In this document: piece after piece, positions 22,201 through 36,406 of the stretch | Layout: each line of letters starts with the position of its first letter | Numbering within the stretch: the first letter of the stretch is position 1 | Assembly (NCBI GenBank): GCA_964030785.1 | Contig: OZ034972.1 | Span: forward strand, 15,753,131 to 15,817,130 | DNA from: Siderastrea siderea | Taxonomy: Eukaryota > Cnidaria > Anthozoa > Scleractinia > Rhizangiidae | DNA length: 64,000 bases | Direction of reading: 5' to 3' | Program-made: the position numbers and the translations under genes | Notes under the pieces: generated by a model | Told to the model about the DNA's origin: nothing | The model's database searches: none | What the model saw: the letters and a program-made list of their open reading frames with translations, nothing else

Positions 22201-25200
22201 TGTTGGAATAGAAAGAACAAACTGTGAGAGAAGTGCACTGAAGTTTGTCGATGAAACAACATATGTGTACCCACGTTTTGGAAGTTGAGTTCACAACTCA
22301 GTTGATCTCTCAAAAGTAAGGACTTTGCTGAATGTTGGTTGATACCCCATGAAAAATTAAACACAGTGGCAAAATAATTTTGAGATTGGACATTTCATGA
22401 GACACAATGAAAGTGAGACACAGTGAAAGAAGTACATGTACATGCACTATGTCCTAGCCATATGGCAGAGTGTTGTGCTTGAAGGTATCATAATGGTAAA
22501 AATTTGTTGTGCTTGTAAATTTTGTTTTCACCCAAACAAGCAAATTCTAAACATTTCAGGCTACAAGCTGGGAGAGAAAGTGCAGGTATTATGGACATAC
22601 AACAGAAGGCTCTGGCGTCAGGCGGGAAAGAACGACTTGGCCCATCATCCAAGGCACTAGTAGCAGTAGGAGGCACAAAATCATCAACAGCATTGGTACA
22701 ACAAAAGAAAGCAGCTACACTACCTAAACCACAGTGGCATGCACCCTGGAAACTTATGAGGGTGAGACTGCTTTATCCTTTTGCAATGTAACTTATGAGG
22801 GTGAGACTGCTTTATCCTTTTGCAATGTAACTTATGAGGGTGAGACTGCTTTATCCTTTTGCAATGTAACTTATGAGGGTGAGACTGCTTTATCCTTTTG
22901 CAATGTAGCTATTTGGCACAGCAATGTGAAAAAAGAAAAGCATTGGAAGGTTTGCCTCAATTTTAACAAAATTGATTGTTAATGCTTCAAACTTAGTATC
23001 TAGACTGCTGTGGTCATTGGGGTGATATTAGTCCCTTACAAGTTTAATCGTAAAAATGTTTGAGGCTGAAAAACGAATGGTGTGATTTTTCTTGAATTTT
23101 AGTTACTGTCAGTTTAATTTGCTTATGTCATCGAGGTTAGAGTCACTGGCTTGAGGTAAACTGTGACTGCCCAGTGCTATTTCCTCAAAAATTAATTGTA
23201 TTCATATTCACTGGGTGGCCTGTGCTAGTTGTGCCGATAACAGCAGATTGACCCAGTCACCTGCTCACATACATTGTACATTGTAATGGGATCCTTGCTT
23301 GGCACACTTGAAACGTGATCAACTGTTGCCTTTTGGACAACTTGCTTATTTTTCCCCAAACATAGGGCAAGCCTAGTCATTGGCATGGGCAATTTTTACA
23401 TTATGTATAGAAGTTTTTTGTGATTTTTTGTTGTAGGTAATTAGTGGTCACACAGGCTGGGTAAGGTCAGTGGCTGTTGAACCTGGTAACCAGTGGTTTG
23501 CAACAGGATCTGCAGATAGGACAATTAAGGTACAGGGATGAGTTGTTTTCATGGTACACTGTAAACTAGGCATCCACTCCACATAAGTATAACAGACACT
23601 CAAAGTAAAATGCACACCAAAAGAAAGAACACAATCTAATTACAGCATTGAAGAAGGTTAACCCTATAATTAAGGAACATTAAAAATTAAAACAATCTTA
23701 CATTTTACCCACTTTGTTACCACGATTCTTTTTCGTGACTTTTTAGAAAAGCTTGCACTGGAGATGGAAAATTGCTTGACAAGGCAACTGTGGTTTTGTG
23801 CCTACTTTATTTGATGTCTTTTTATTTGCAAGAACTGACAAGTAATAAGCATGACCTACTTGAATGTTCTTGATTAATTATTACACATACACTTAATTGC
23901 AATATCTTTGTCATATAAAAATGAAAAAAGAAATAAGAAAAAACCTAAATAGGAATAAAATGGGCATGCTGACTACATTCAGAGAATTGCTTTGACAAGC
24001 GACTTAAGTTCAAAAAGTCTATATGGAGGCCAATTTACCTTTTATCAACTCCATTGATACAAAATTGATGTACTTTACTGTAGTGCATAAGTGGTTAAGA
24101 ATTATTAAAATCTGACAATGTAATTTGCATGGCTAATTAATTCCTACTTAGCTTTTTTCTTTATTGGTTTTTTCTTTTTTGTATGACAACGTTATTGCAA
24201 TTAGGTGTATGAGAATGGAGAATATTCAGCATTCATGGTGGAAACAAGATATATAGACTATTCTGTATTTATAACATAAAGAACATCAATAGTCAGGAAC
24301 AAATATAGTGTAATAAAATATAGCAATAGATTTCATATTGTGTAGTCTTGTAATACAACACAGGTAGATCGCTACATACATGTTGAAGTCCTTTCTACCT
24401 CCCTACCACTATCCACTACTAGGAAGCTGAAAGCACTGATCTGTTGCCATTTGTGAAATGCATCTAACCTACTGAAATTGTACTATTATTTTTTTTAGAT
24501 CTGGGAACTTGGAAGTGGCAAGTTAAAGCTTTCCTTGACAGGTCACATCAGCACAGTCAGGGGATTAGCAGTCAGTTCAAGGCAGCCTTATCTGTTCTCA
24601 TGTGGAGAAGACAAACAAGTCAAATGTTGGGACTTGGAATACAACAAGGTACATTTAAACAAGCCATAAAAATTACAGCAAACAGCACACTTGAATATGC
24701 TGTGGTTTAAATGTTTTTTGGGTTCAAACATTTTTTTTTTCAAACCAGGTTAATTTTAGTTCCTTTGTTCAAGATCATGGTAACAAATCTAAGGCAAAGG
24801 AAAATAAAAATTAAACTGGTTTGGAAATGTTCAAACAAAACTCAAAGTAAACTATGCCAAATGTACTCAGTGCTAGGATTTGATCCTGTCAGGAATTGAC
24901 CAAGCTGTCTTGGTGTTCTGTTTGTTTTCAGGTTGTGCGACACTATCATGGTCACCTTAGTGCTATTTATTCTTTGGATCTTCATCCCACCATTGACGTA
25001 TTGTTCACTTGTGGCAGAGATGCAACAACCAGGGTAGCGTTACTTTGACAATTTACTGTTGACAAGATACTGGAAGATGAAACATCCTGATTTCACCTGT
25101 ACAGATGCCAAAGCTTTACAAAAACTAGGGCACTGACCATGATAAGAAATGTTTGTTCAGGCTATGCTGTCTATGCTCTATAGCTAAGACATTAAATCTT

Positions 25201-28200
25201 AAAACTTCTTGCATTAGAGGGCAAGAAAGGCTGGGTGGAAAGTTAGGAAAATTCCTTGCTTTCTGGGAAAGGAAACGTAAGAAAAACTTGAAGAAAGTGG
25301 TATTGATTATCCATAGGCAGCAAATTGCCCACTGATGGCCCAGCAGGGATACTCAGGTATTTTAGTGACAAGGAGGTGTGAATGAGGCCAAATTTGTATA
25401 TCCAAGAAAAGTCCATTAGGATAAAACTGAACCCCAAAAAAGTCCAGTAGCCTACAACAAAACCTATTTAAAGTCCTTTTGATATCCATAAAAAAGAAAA
25501 ACCAAGAGAGTCCAAGACAGTGTGCAGTATATGCTTCCACCTCTCTTTATTTATCATGCATCTGACAGGCATGAAAAACAGAATTCTCTTTGTTAACAGA
25601 ACTGAACAGATATGATTGTTTGATATAAAATCGAGAACTCTGGGATACACATGCTTTATTTCAACCCTAAAAAAGTGCTGCTAAAATCTTCTGACCCAAA
25701 AAAGTCCACCAGAAAATTTCTAACCCCCCAAAAGTCCCAAATCGCTAATTTCAAACCAAAAAAGGTCTTAGCACCTCCCCATCACGAATAATTATACCTA
25801 AGTACCCCCCCCCCCCCCCACTCCTGCAACATGACTGGAGATGTATGAGAAACCAAGGCATACATGTGTATTAAATCGGCCAAAAGATATTCTACATGTA
25901 TGTGGACGTATTAATACAGACAATACTTTTTGTAGTTAGCACAGAGGCAGAGAATCTTGAATGTTTGTTTTCACTCTAGGTATGGGACATGAGAACAAAA
26001 GCCTGCATTCACACTCTGACTGGTCATACAAGTACAGTGGCAGTTGTAAAATCACAGGCTGTTGAACCTCAGGTCAGCTAGTTAACTAGGCTCTTAGGAC
26101 AACAATTTCTCGCCATATTTAAATTTAGGTCAGAGTACAGTTGCAATGTCCAATTCAGTTATTAATTCAAACTATGATCTGTTTGAAACTTGAAGGAAAA
26201 AAAATATTCCACAAGCACATTGGATGTGAAGTGATAATCACCTTACATCCAACAAGCACTAGTGGAGTAATTGTTTCAATTTATACTCAGCTTTGGCAAT
26301 CAATTTTTTTGGCCATTGTGTATTGTCAGCTTTATTAATAACTCCCTGCAGCAAAAGTTGAAAACAAGAGCAGTATGTGTATCACTATGATTCAAAATGG
26401 TCACACATGAAATACTTTCAAATGTCACCAATATATGTGACTTTAAACAATGTGTTTCTTACCTTAGTACTAGGAACAAAATTTTGTACCACAAACCATC
26501 AAATCTTTCCCACAAAAAGGTTGTGGCTACTTAGGTAAGAGATTTGGTTGCTTGTGCAAGAGCTTGAACTGAAATGATGAAAAGGTAGCTTGGTATCTTG
26601 GAGAAGTCTCAGAATGACCACTTTTCTTAAGCAACAAGACCCAACAGCATTAATTTTTCAGTTGAATCACATGACAGATAGTTTAACAATGTCATTATTT
26701 TAATTCACTGAAGAAACACCAGAATGTATCCTGCACAGTAGGCAGGAGGTGACATGACTTTTTACCCAAGTCATCTCGTTATTGCTGTGCAACAGTAAAC
26801 CCAGAGCTTATTTTATACTTGAAAGGGAATAAGTCATAATACTTTCCTTGCACAGAAGCTTTGGAACAGAAAAAAAATTAGAACTTAGGCAACTAAAACA
26901 GAAAAAACAGCTGATGTTTGGTTGTCTCCTTACATGTATGTTCCAAGGTTTGAACAGAGTACAAGAGAAATAATTTATTCTTCACTTGAGCTATTTTGGT
27001 GTTTAGAAGGAAAGCAATAGACTAACTCTTTAGATTTAGCATTCAGGTCAAAAAATGTGTGCATGGAGCTACTCAGGGTTTTTTTACATGATAACCAATC
27101 TGTATGCCAAAATAGAGCTTATTTGGGGCAATTTGGTTTTCAAGGCCAAATCACCTGCTTCCTTTTTCCTCTGAATCCTGTATTAAATTGTTGATGTTAT
27201 TGGTCAAATGGGTTTATTGTTAGGTAATAACTGGAAGCCATGATTGCACAATTCGACTATGGGACTTGGCAGCTGGCAAGTCTAAAGTTACATTGACAAA
27301 TCACAAGAAAAGTGTCAGAGCTCTGGTCTTACACCCAACACAGTAAGTGGCAGTTGGACTGGCAACTAGTTTAAGTCAGTCAGTCAATTGGACAGTCAGT
27401 TTGTCATCAAACAATCAGTTTGTCCCTGTAACAAATTGAGGTCAGTTTTTTTATGTTTCTGTCCTCTTATTGATGATAAACTGCATCATAACATTGCCAA
27501 AGTGTTGTGGATCCACGAGGGGCAGGCGAGTGAATCCATGCAAGATGCGATTGCCACAGAACCTGAATTTCATCGCTGTACATAAATTCAGAGAATCACA
27601 GGCTCGTAAATTAAAAGTTTAGTAAGAATAAGCCAGAAATACAAGGAAAAATTTCGAATTGCTAAACTAACCATTATTCCAGTGAAAACTGTTCACAGAA
27701 TAATCTGCTAGAACATGGTTCTTAATTTCATCAACAGCACAAATTCCTGCTCACCGTCAATTTTCAGGTCTGAATCCTCGACAAAGATTTTCACTTTTGT
27801 TTCTAGGGTTGCAATGGCTTCTTCAGTTTCACCCCATATATTTTAGTTGATTTTCTCATTGAAGAATACTAGATTTGTGGTACAATTCTTGCCACACCAA
27901 AAAGGCAGTGCTGAAAAGTTTGACAAAGCTTTTGCTGATTGTGTCAGCTCTACGTTTCAGCCGTCTGTACTCTTATTGACTATAAAAATTAGCCAATCAG
28001 CGCGCAGGAATTTGCTTAGTTATTGCAAAAAAGTTTATACTCAATCATTCAGTCAGTCAATTTGTCAGTCAATTTGTTGTCAGTTAAGTAGTTTGTCAAT
28101 GAGTGTAGTCAATCAATCAATCAATCAGTCAGTTTGTCAGACAATTTGTAGTCAGTCAATGTATCAGTTAGTTTATTGTCAATCAATCAGCTTAATCAAT

Positions 28201-29552
28201 CTTTAGTCAAGTTATAGTCAATAAATCAGTCGGTTAATTTGTTAATTGTGAGTTTACAGTGAAGTCAATCAATCATTCTGCCAGCAAGTTATTTTATCTT
28301 CTTGAGAGTGCAGTTGAATTATAATCCTTTTATAAATTTGCCTCATAGGTTTTCATTTGCCTCAGCATCTCCTGACAACATCAAACAGTGGAAATTCCCA
28401 GATGGAAATTTTCTTCAGAATCTTATTGGACACAACTCAATAGTGAACTGCTTGGCAGTCAACCCAGATGGTGTTTTAGTGTCAGGAGGTGAGCTTTAAT
28501 CATATCAAATGTTTCTTCTAATCCTCATAAACTTGCTCAAAACTAGTGAACATATATTTTCCACGTTTTGTATTGGGGCAATGTGAAAAAATGCTTCAGA
28601 CATGGGGAAAAACCTTTGGAAATGCTTGCTACTTACTGCAAGCTAATAACTCCATAGGCCAGATTCATAGATAATATTCTTTTACATGCTTTCAATCAAA
28701 TATGCCCTTCATTTCATGTGAAAGCACAGTACTTTCCTGTCATGCTTTTTTTTCTGTTTGTTGTTGTTGTTTTGATATGGTTACTGTTTTGTGTCAGCAA
28801 AAGTCTCCCAGTCAGAGAACTGTTGATAACACACAGTAGACTATGGCTACCAGTATCCTGGATGTGCAGGGGAACCAACAACGTTGTTCAAAAAATAGTG
28901 GGAGTTTGAGATAGCTAGTAGTAATATACTGCAACACTTTCTATAAGGGAAATGGGTAAATCTGTTTGAGATAGCTGGGGAGTCAAGATAACCAGGGTTC
29001 AAGATGGTCGGGTCTACTGTAATACCAAAATTCATGCATGTGATGTTAGAGCTCTTTACAGAACCTGTTAATCAACCTGACTCTACTCTTTCAGGTGATA
29101 ATGGGACTATGCATTTCTGGGACTGGAGGACTGGGTACAACTTCCAACGTTCCCAGGCAACAGTGCAGCCTGGGTCACTTGATAGTGAGGCTGGTATTTT
29201 TGCAATGACCTTTGACCTGAGTAGCAGCCGACTTATCACATGTGAAGCTGACAAGACGGTCAAGATATACAAGGAGGATGACACAGCAGTGAGTAACGTT
29301 TGTTGGTTATCAATTACTAAGCTTTTATAGGACGTTTTGTTTATTTTTTGTATATGGATACTGTGTATGGAATATAGTGTCAATTAAATAAAACCTCAAA
29401 TGAAGTCAACTAGTTTTACCAGAAACTCATAAGGACTTTTCAACTCCTTATGAGTTTCTGGTTTTACTTATTATGTCTTTTTTGTTCTACAGAGTGAAGA
29501 AACTCATCCTGTAAACTGGAAACCTGAAATCTTGAAGAGAAAGCGATATTAA
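19278..29552 (+). CDS. PLRG1: PLRG1, spliceosomal WD40 protein (complete, 14 coding exons)
   Basis: PLRG1 (yeast Prp46) is a core subunit of the nuclear CDC5L/Prp19 complex needed for catalytic activation of the spliceosome. Coding exons: 19278-19286, 19359-19465, 21258-21382, 21561-21608, 22077-22173, 22560-22761, 23437-23529, 24499-24648, 24932-25033, 25980-26072, 27224-27342, 28349-28488, 29095-29288, 29493-29552. All borders are AG/GT and the phases join to 512 codons plus TAA, against about 514 aa in human. The N-terminus has [18 protein letters not shown]. The linker ends [11 protein letters not shown]. Seven WD repeats follow, beginning [20 protein letters not shown], with WD-type ends ([31 protein letters not shown]). 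The C-terminus is [17 protein letters not shown] plus Y. Exon 1 encodes only MAE, so the start rests on the ATG followed by GTGAGC. High confidence. Confidence 0.97.
19507..20226. repeat. ATCGAT-rich segment bounded by inverted GGCAATCGAT
   Basis: Within PLRG1 intron 2, GGCAATCGAT at the left and ATCGATTGCC at the right form short inverted ends. The first 180 bp and last 80 bp are crowded with ATCGAT and TATCGATA. The middle is AT-rich and non-coding. Possibly a MITE; target duplication unclear. Confidence 0.45.
20227..21257. other. PLRG1 intron 2, remainder
   Basis: A frame of 121 codons at 20720-21085 is open but has no protein-like pattern. No element ends found. Confidence 0.4.
22753..22908. 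repeat. 39-bp tandem repeat, four copies, spanning a PLRG1 splice donor
   Basis: Units begin at 22753, 22792, 22831 and 22870, nearly identical, each containing CTTATGAGGGTGAGACTG. The first unit contains the exon 6 donor (ATGAGG|GTGAGA at 22761/22762), so the donor site is repeated four times. In the PLRG1 frame, reading past the first donor meets TAA at 22789. Confidence 0.95.
23113..23275 (+). repeat. Dispersed repeat family B, copy 1
   Basis: This segment (AGAGTCACTGGCTTGAGGT, CATATTCACTGGGTGGCCTG, CCGATAACAGCAGATT, CCCAGTCACCTGCTCACA) recurs inverted at 31973-32140 in the RPS23 intron. No TIRs or coding frame. It lies in PLRG1 intron 6. Confidence 0.8.
23530..24498. other. PLRG1 intron 7, nothing recognised
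   Basis: AT-rich intron without supported features. Confidence 0.5.
25034..25979. other. PLRG1 intron 9 with poly-C-ended repeat fragment
   Basis: From about 25400 to 25821 there are recurring phrases of the type ACCCCAAAAAAGTCCA, leading to GTACCCCCC with a long C run at 25804-25820. This resembles the poly-C-ended repeats at 13277 and 45651. The boundary on the left is not clear. Confidence 0.4.
26073..27223. other. PLRG1 intron 10, nothing recognised
   Basis: No exon, element ends or tandem repeats seen. Confidence 0.45.
27343..28348. repeat. PLRG1 intron 11 with degenerate CAGTCAAT/TTTGTCAG simple repeats
   Basis: Short CAGTCAGT, CAATCAAT and AATTTGTCAGT phrases recur irregularly at 27377-27425 and 28045-28280. 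No coding sequence. Confidence 0.6.
28489..29094. other. PLRG1 intron 12, nothing recognised
   Basis: A GTTTGAGATAGCT phrase occurs twice (28904 and 28962). No other structure seen. Confidence 0.45.
29418..29462. repeat. Perfect 18-bp stem hairpin in the last PLRG1 intron
   Basis: ACCAGAAACTCATAAGGA (29418-29435) and its exact inverse (29445-29462) are separated by 9 nt. The hairpin ends 30 bp upstream of the terminal exon, so it overlaps the branch-point/polypyrimidine region. Confidence 0.8.
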
Positions 29553-29729
29553 ACTGCAATCAACTCTAAGCTGATGAACTGTTGAAGCAGGTTTTTGTCT
29601 AACACAGCCTCTTCACCGAAGTTTTTGAATGAAAAAAGTTAATATTCATCAAAGTTGTATAGGTGAAGACAGATGGCACTGAAGAACGAGGGACAAGGCC
29701 ACAAGAAATATCCTATTTTAATAGCTGTA

Positions 29730-29735
29730 AATAAA
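29730..29735 (+). terminator. PLRG1 polyadenylation signal
   Basis: AATAAA lies 178 bp after the PLRG1 stop and is followed within 30 bp by TG/T-rich sequence (GTCTTGTTGTTGC). Confidence 0.7.
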
Positions 29736-29759
29736 ATTGCTATGTACAGAAAATGTCTT

Positions 29760-31253
29760 GTTGTTGCTTTTGACTCACATCAGTCGATACATACCTTAGC
29801 AAGATTAACTGTCCAATAAGAATTCAAGGATAGCTCTAAAACAACTATCTCAAGTTCACTCGAGTTTGCTTCCTTAAAGCAATCTGTAAATTCCGTTTGG
29901 GTAGTAAATCACACAAAAATGTGCTGATTAATTATAAGTGGTGACACTTTCACACATGCTGAAAGGGTTGGAACTGACTTAGGTAATGTCAGTTATCTTT
30001 AAAGGAGCCATGTCATAGGGGTTTTCACATTTTTGGGTCAAAACTTTGCTGTAATCAAACTAACAACCTTTTGTTTTTACGTAAAATGCTCCTAGAACAT
30101 CAAGAGGAATATATAAAGTGATTTTCAGCACTTTTTCCAAGACAGTCTAAGGGAAGAACTTGAGAAAAATGGGCCAATTTTTTTTCAAGTTGTAATTGTA
30201 ATCCCTTTCCATCCTGGCCATCCACACCTGCACTTCCTTAAAGTTTCAGAAAACTGGTACCATAATTTTAAAGATTCTTTTAACTAATCCATCTCTTTCA
30301 CCCTTTTAAAGTATTAAATACACAGGTGACTTACACCCTTTATACAAGTGGCAAACAGCTTTCACTCATAGTTCATTGTGCACCTTTCAATTGTTGTAAA
30401 ATTACATCAGAGTTGAACTTACGGGGCTTACTCCCATTTAAATAGTGGGGGTCTGAATGAAGCCACAATGTAATTCAAACTATACCCAGTTAATCTTAAT
30501 CATAAACAACAAAATTTTGTTAAAATACCAACCACCCAAAAACAGATAACTTTTCTCATTTGCATTGCAATGTATTTGTATGTGAATCTGAGGCAATTTC
30601 GGGCAGAAATGGTCAAGTTGCCCAAAATTGCCTCTCATCCACGTTCTAATATATTGTAATGCAAATGAGAAAAGGTAACTGTGAAAAGGGCTATTTGGAA
30701 ATGGCCTATTGTTTTCTAGTGTGGACAGTTGAAAATTGTGCAACGACCCTAGAATGGACGCTTAAACCATCTATTTTTGAGAAGATAAAAACTGAGGAAT
30801 TGAAAATCACATTAGCATGAACGTGGTCTAGAATTCCCAACTTCAAACCCACCTCCCCATCAATTTTGTACTTCCAGCCTTACAAAAGACAACATGCTCC
30901 AATATTAATTGCTGCTTTCACTTAGCATATTATAAGAAGTGAACTAGTATTTACTGCAACATTTCTCCCAATAATTTGAGCACAATCAAATGGATAGACA
31001 TGGGCAAGGGAAAAGTAGGTTACATTCAGCAAAATTACATGTTAGTGAGTTTTAGGCGAAGAATGCTAGGATGGGTTAAAGTAAAATGAGGAACAGACCA
31101 TTATTTCTACTCATTATAGCCGTTATATCTGTATCAATGATGCCAACCTGCCATAAAAATGAACGTAGCACCACTGATCGCCATGCTGAGTGAGCATGAC
31201 GGATATATCAACAACAAAACCAATCAAGACAAAGAAATAACAATTTACACAAG
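29760..31253. other. PLRG1-RPS23 convergent intergenic region
   Basis: The 3' ends of PLRG1 and RPS23 face each other here. Apart from the palindromic repeat at 30542-30683, I see no gene. Confidence 0.5.
30542..30683. mobile_element. Palindromic MITE between PLRG1 and RPS23
   Basis: The left arm (CAGATAACTTTTCTCATTTG) and inner arm (GAGGCAATTTCGGGCA) are mirrored by TGCCCAAAATTGCCTC-like and CAAATGAGAAAAGGTAACTG on the right. The whole 142 bp is a near-complete imperfect palindrome. Confidence 0.75.
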
Positions 31254-31259
31254 TTTATT
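31254..31259 (-). terminator. RPS23 polyadenylation signal
   Basis: TTTATT on the plus strand is AATAAA on the RPS23 strand, 15 nt after the TAA stop; short 3' UTRs are usual for ribosomal protein genes. Confidence 0.7.
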
Positions 31260-31274
31260 GTTGTCACAACATTA

Positions 31275-33520
<2,246 letters not shown>

Positions 33521-34030
33521 CTTCCTCGCCAAGAAACTATCGAAGAGAACGACCCATAGTGCACCGCGTGGATTTATACAAACTATTATGGGATGAAGGG
33601 CAGCTACCCATCATCCACTGTTCACCGCGGTCAGACGAGAAAAATAAAAGTATTTTAAAGATAAGGGAAGCGCGTTCACTGTTTAAAGTTTGATATTGTA
33701 CCGGTATTCTGTTGATTTACTAAAATGTGTTTCGAACTTTACTAAAAATGTTCTGAGTGTCTGAAAACGGGAAACGGACTTGTCGGCGCCATTTCTCAGA
33801 GCACTTTTGTTCAGGTGCGGAACATGAATATAGCAAAGAAACTCGTTTATTTGAGAGAAATGAAAATATATTTACACTCACCCACTAATTTATATATCCT
33901 TGCTCACGTTTGGACTGCATCGTGAATAAATCCTACGAATTTAAACGAAAAAACACTGCCTCCGACGTTTGACCGCGGTGGACATCCACTGGGGCTTTTA
34001 ACTCAAAAGGACTGGAACTACCACACTTGA
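33521..34030. promoter_or_regulatory. RPS23 upstream region
   Basis: Sequence upstream of the RPS23 start; it should contain its promoter. No TATA box or other clear element was seen by eye, and no coding exon. Confidence 0.35.
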
Positions 34031-34037
34031 CTACCAC

Positions 34038-36359
34038 CAGGAGCCATAATCGGGGACGGAGACCGTAACTGAATACCACTTTCAGTGATGGGGCTGGCCC
34101 CATCGAAAAAGACAAATGTGCTATTTTTAGAAAAAATTGCGCCATCGCGCGCGTGAAACACGCGTGTATGTTGCAAGGATGCCGCGCAAAGAAAAAACAA
34201 ACAAAATGGCGTCGGAAATTACCTTCGTTGCAGATGAAGAAATCCAGTTTTTGTCATCAGTGACAATTCCAAATCTAAGGCAAGCCCTTGAGAAGAACTT
34301 TTTGGATAGTGACTCTGGATATGAGGATTGTACAAGCGATTCCGATGATGGCAGTGAGAATATTTTAGGAAAATCCTGTAGCGAAGATGCGTCGGACATG
34401 TCGGACGGGGATTTCCCCGTTAGAAGGAATAAACGGTTTGCAGGCCAAAAAGGCGTCGAACGACGAAAAAATCAGTTGAAGGCGAATCAGGAAGGAAAAG
34501 GGAAAATACATCCCGAAAATGTATTTCCTCTGAGGACGAACAGAGATTGAAGGGCAGCCGCAAAGACTGTAAAATGATTTTCCAAGCACGTTGTGAAGAA
34601 AAGTAACGCACTGATAAATCGATGTCACCATTTCCCCAGCAAGAAAAATAGTAACACAGATTCAAATGCCGAATCAGTAAAGAAAACGTTTGCCGAGATT
34701 TCGCAGTGTATGTTTTCTGAAATAATGCCCGCCTTTACCGAAATGACCGAAACGTTTATAATGAAGAAAAAGAATAGCGAAAAGCGCGCTTTGTTTTCAA
34801 TCAAATACTCTCGCGGTGCGTTATCAATCGTCGACAAAATAGAGAACTGGAAAAACACCAGGAAAAAAACTACTTCCGTCGATGAGAGGGAGAAAGATGA
34901 AGTGAAACTTCATGCTGCCCTAGTACTGAATATGACTTACTGGGTAATTTACGAACCTAGAAGGGATACATAGCGCAGTGGACATGGCAAGGGTTTTAAC
35001 GACAGAGTGAGCTTGATTTTTTTCTCTCCGCCAGCAACCCGGCGAGAAAAATCACTTTGTATCGAAGCAAAATTAAGGAGAAATTACAACTGAACGTCAC
35101 TGAGAAACAAATGCTTGATTTCTTAGGACGAACAGAAACTGTAGAAATAGAAATATACGCATTTAGCGCTGTGTTTACAATTTCTTTCATCGTCAACTCA
35201 ATCACTTGTTCTTAAAATTTCACAAACAGTAGGTTTTATACGGAAGGCTTTGAGTCGGAAATATCAAGACAAGACAAAATAAGCACAGTAAAACAGGAAA
35301 GAAGCATTTAATAAAAATTGTCACACTTTTTATGGCGAGTCAGTGCAAAAATCATGCAGCAGTCTGAACAAAAAGCTTTAGACAAATTCAGTACCAGAAA
35401 AGTCCAGAAAAGGCGACATTTTTTGGCTATACCACGCAAAATTGACACTGGTTTACCTGTACTCGTTGTGGCTCTATCTGTGTTCCCTTCAGCAGCTCCA
35501 GACATTTAGACACAAGTCGGATGCCATGTAAAATACGTTGAATCGCTTTCACAGTTGTTTGAGTGTTGTTTTTACCATTCCGTCCGCAGGCTCTAAACTG
35601 AGAACAATTGCGTTTTGTGGTTTGCGTTTAAAAAGTAATATGGTGAATTCTAATGTTCCTCACCTCCGTAGTCTTGTTTCAGTGAGCTGCATGGAAATTA
35701 TCGTTCAAGCTTAATTATTAACTCTGCCTTCAGTTCGATCAAACAAACACATGATGGCTCCGTTGTCAGCGTTGTGCGAACGGAGCGATTACAAACTCTT
35801 TCATTTGAACTCCAGCAGCCACAACGTGAGATCGTACAGCTTCAATCCGCTTTGAACGACGATTCCAACAATTTTCAGGAAAACTCAAACCCGTGCCACA
35901 TTTCAGAGCCCATAACTGGAAGATTTTTCCCAAACCCTGTGCTTGTACGTTCACTTCGGGGCAGTTTCATTGATTCATTCAGCTCCGCAAAGAAACGCTG
36001 CAACACTTCGCAAGGTTTTGGCGCCTTTTTCGGTCAGTCATGTGATCGCGATCGATTCCTGTTCCCTTTTATCTCGGAGGTTCTCTCTTTTTTTCTTTTT
36101 TTTTTTCTCTTTCTTGATTTCATAGCAATAAGCAATTGCGTTTTTAATAATAAAAACCATTATGTACTCGGGCATACTGGATATCAAATAATTATAACCA
36201 TCTTGGTCATATCCACGTTGAACGCAAATTTGCGTGTAGCCACGCGCGTTTATGACGTTGAGGGTGGCGCAATTTTTTCTAAAAATAGCACATTTGTCTT
36301 TTTCGATGGGGCCGCGTGGACCCCGCGCTTACGGTCTCCGTCCCCGATTATGGCTCCTG
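34038..36359. mobile_element. 2.3-kb TIR transposon with 7-8-bp target duplication
   Basis: The ends begin CAGGAGCCATAATCGGGGAC on both strands. The TIRs run about 105 bp with one diverged block, sharing a long subterminal run (CCCCATCGAAAAAGACAAAT, TGTGCTATTTTTAGAAAAAA). CTACCAC flanks both ends (34031-34037 and 36360-36366). CAG-starting ends and a 7-8-bp duplication fit the P or hAT groups; which one is unresolved. Interior frames on the plus strand look coding (34179-34973) but contain no transposase I recognise. Confidence 0.85.
34179..34973 (+). pseudogene. Transposon-encoded protein of unknown function, frame broken
   Basis: ATG at 34179 opens 123 codons (MPRKEKTNKMASEITF, an acidic serine/aspartate block, then a basic block RRNKRFAGQKGVERRKNQ). 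After the stop at 34550 a second frame without an ATG runs 34593-34973 (KKTFAEISQCMFSEIMPAF, ending VLNMTYWVIYEPRR). An intron or indel near 34550-34595 could join them. The start lies just inside the left TIR, so the TIR probably carries the promoter. No known domain recognised. Confidence 0.45.
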
Positions 36360-36406
36360 CTACCACCTGTGCAAGTGTGCAAGTGCGCTACAATCATGAT
36401 GCTCCT

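Noticed and set aside
29418..29462. Candidate miRNA precursor
   Set aside because: The stem is only 18 bp with a 9-nt loop and flanking pairing is weak, too short for a standard precursor.
34137..34178. Upstream extension of the transposon ORF beginning at 34137
   Set aside because: It has no ATG and lies within the terminal inverted repeat; the ATG at 34179 is the better start.
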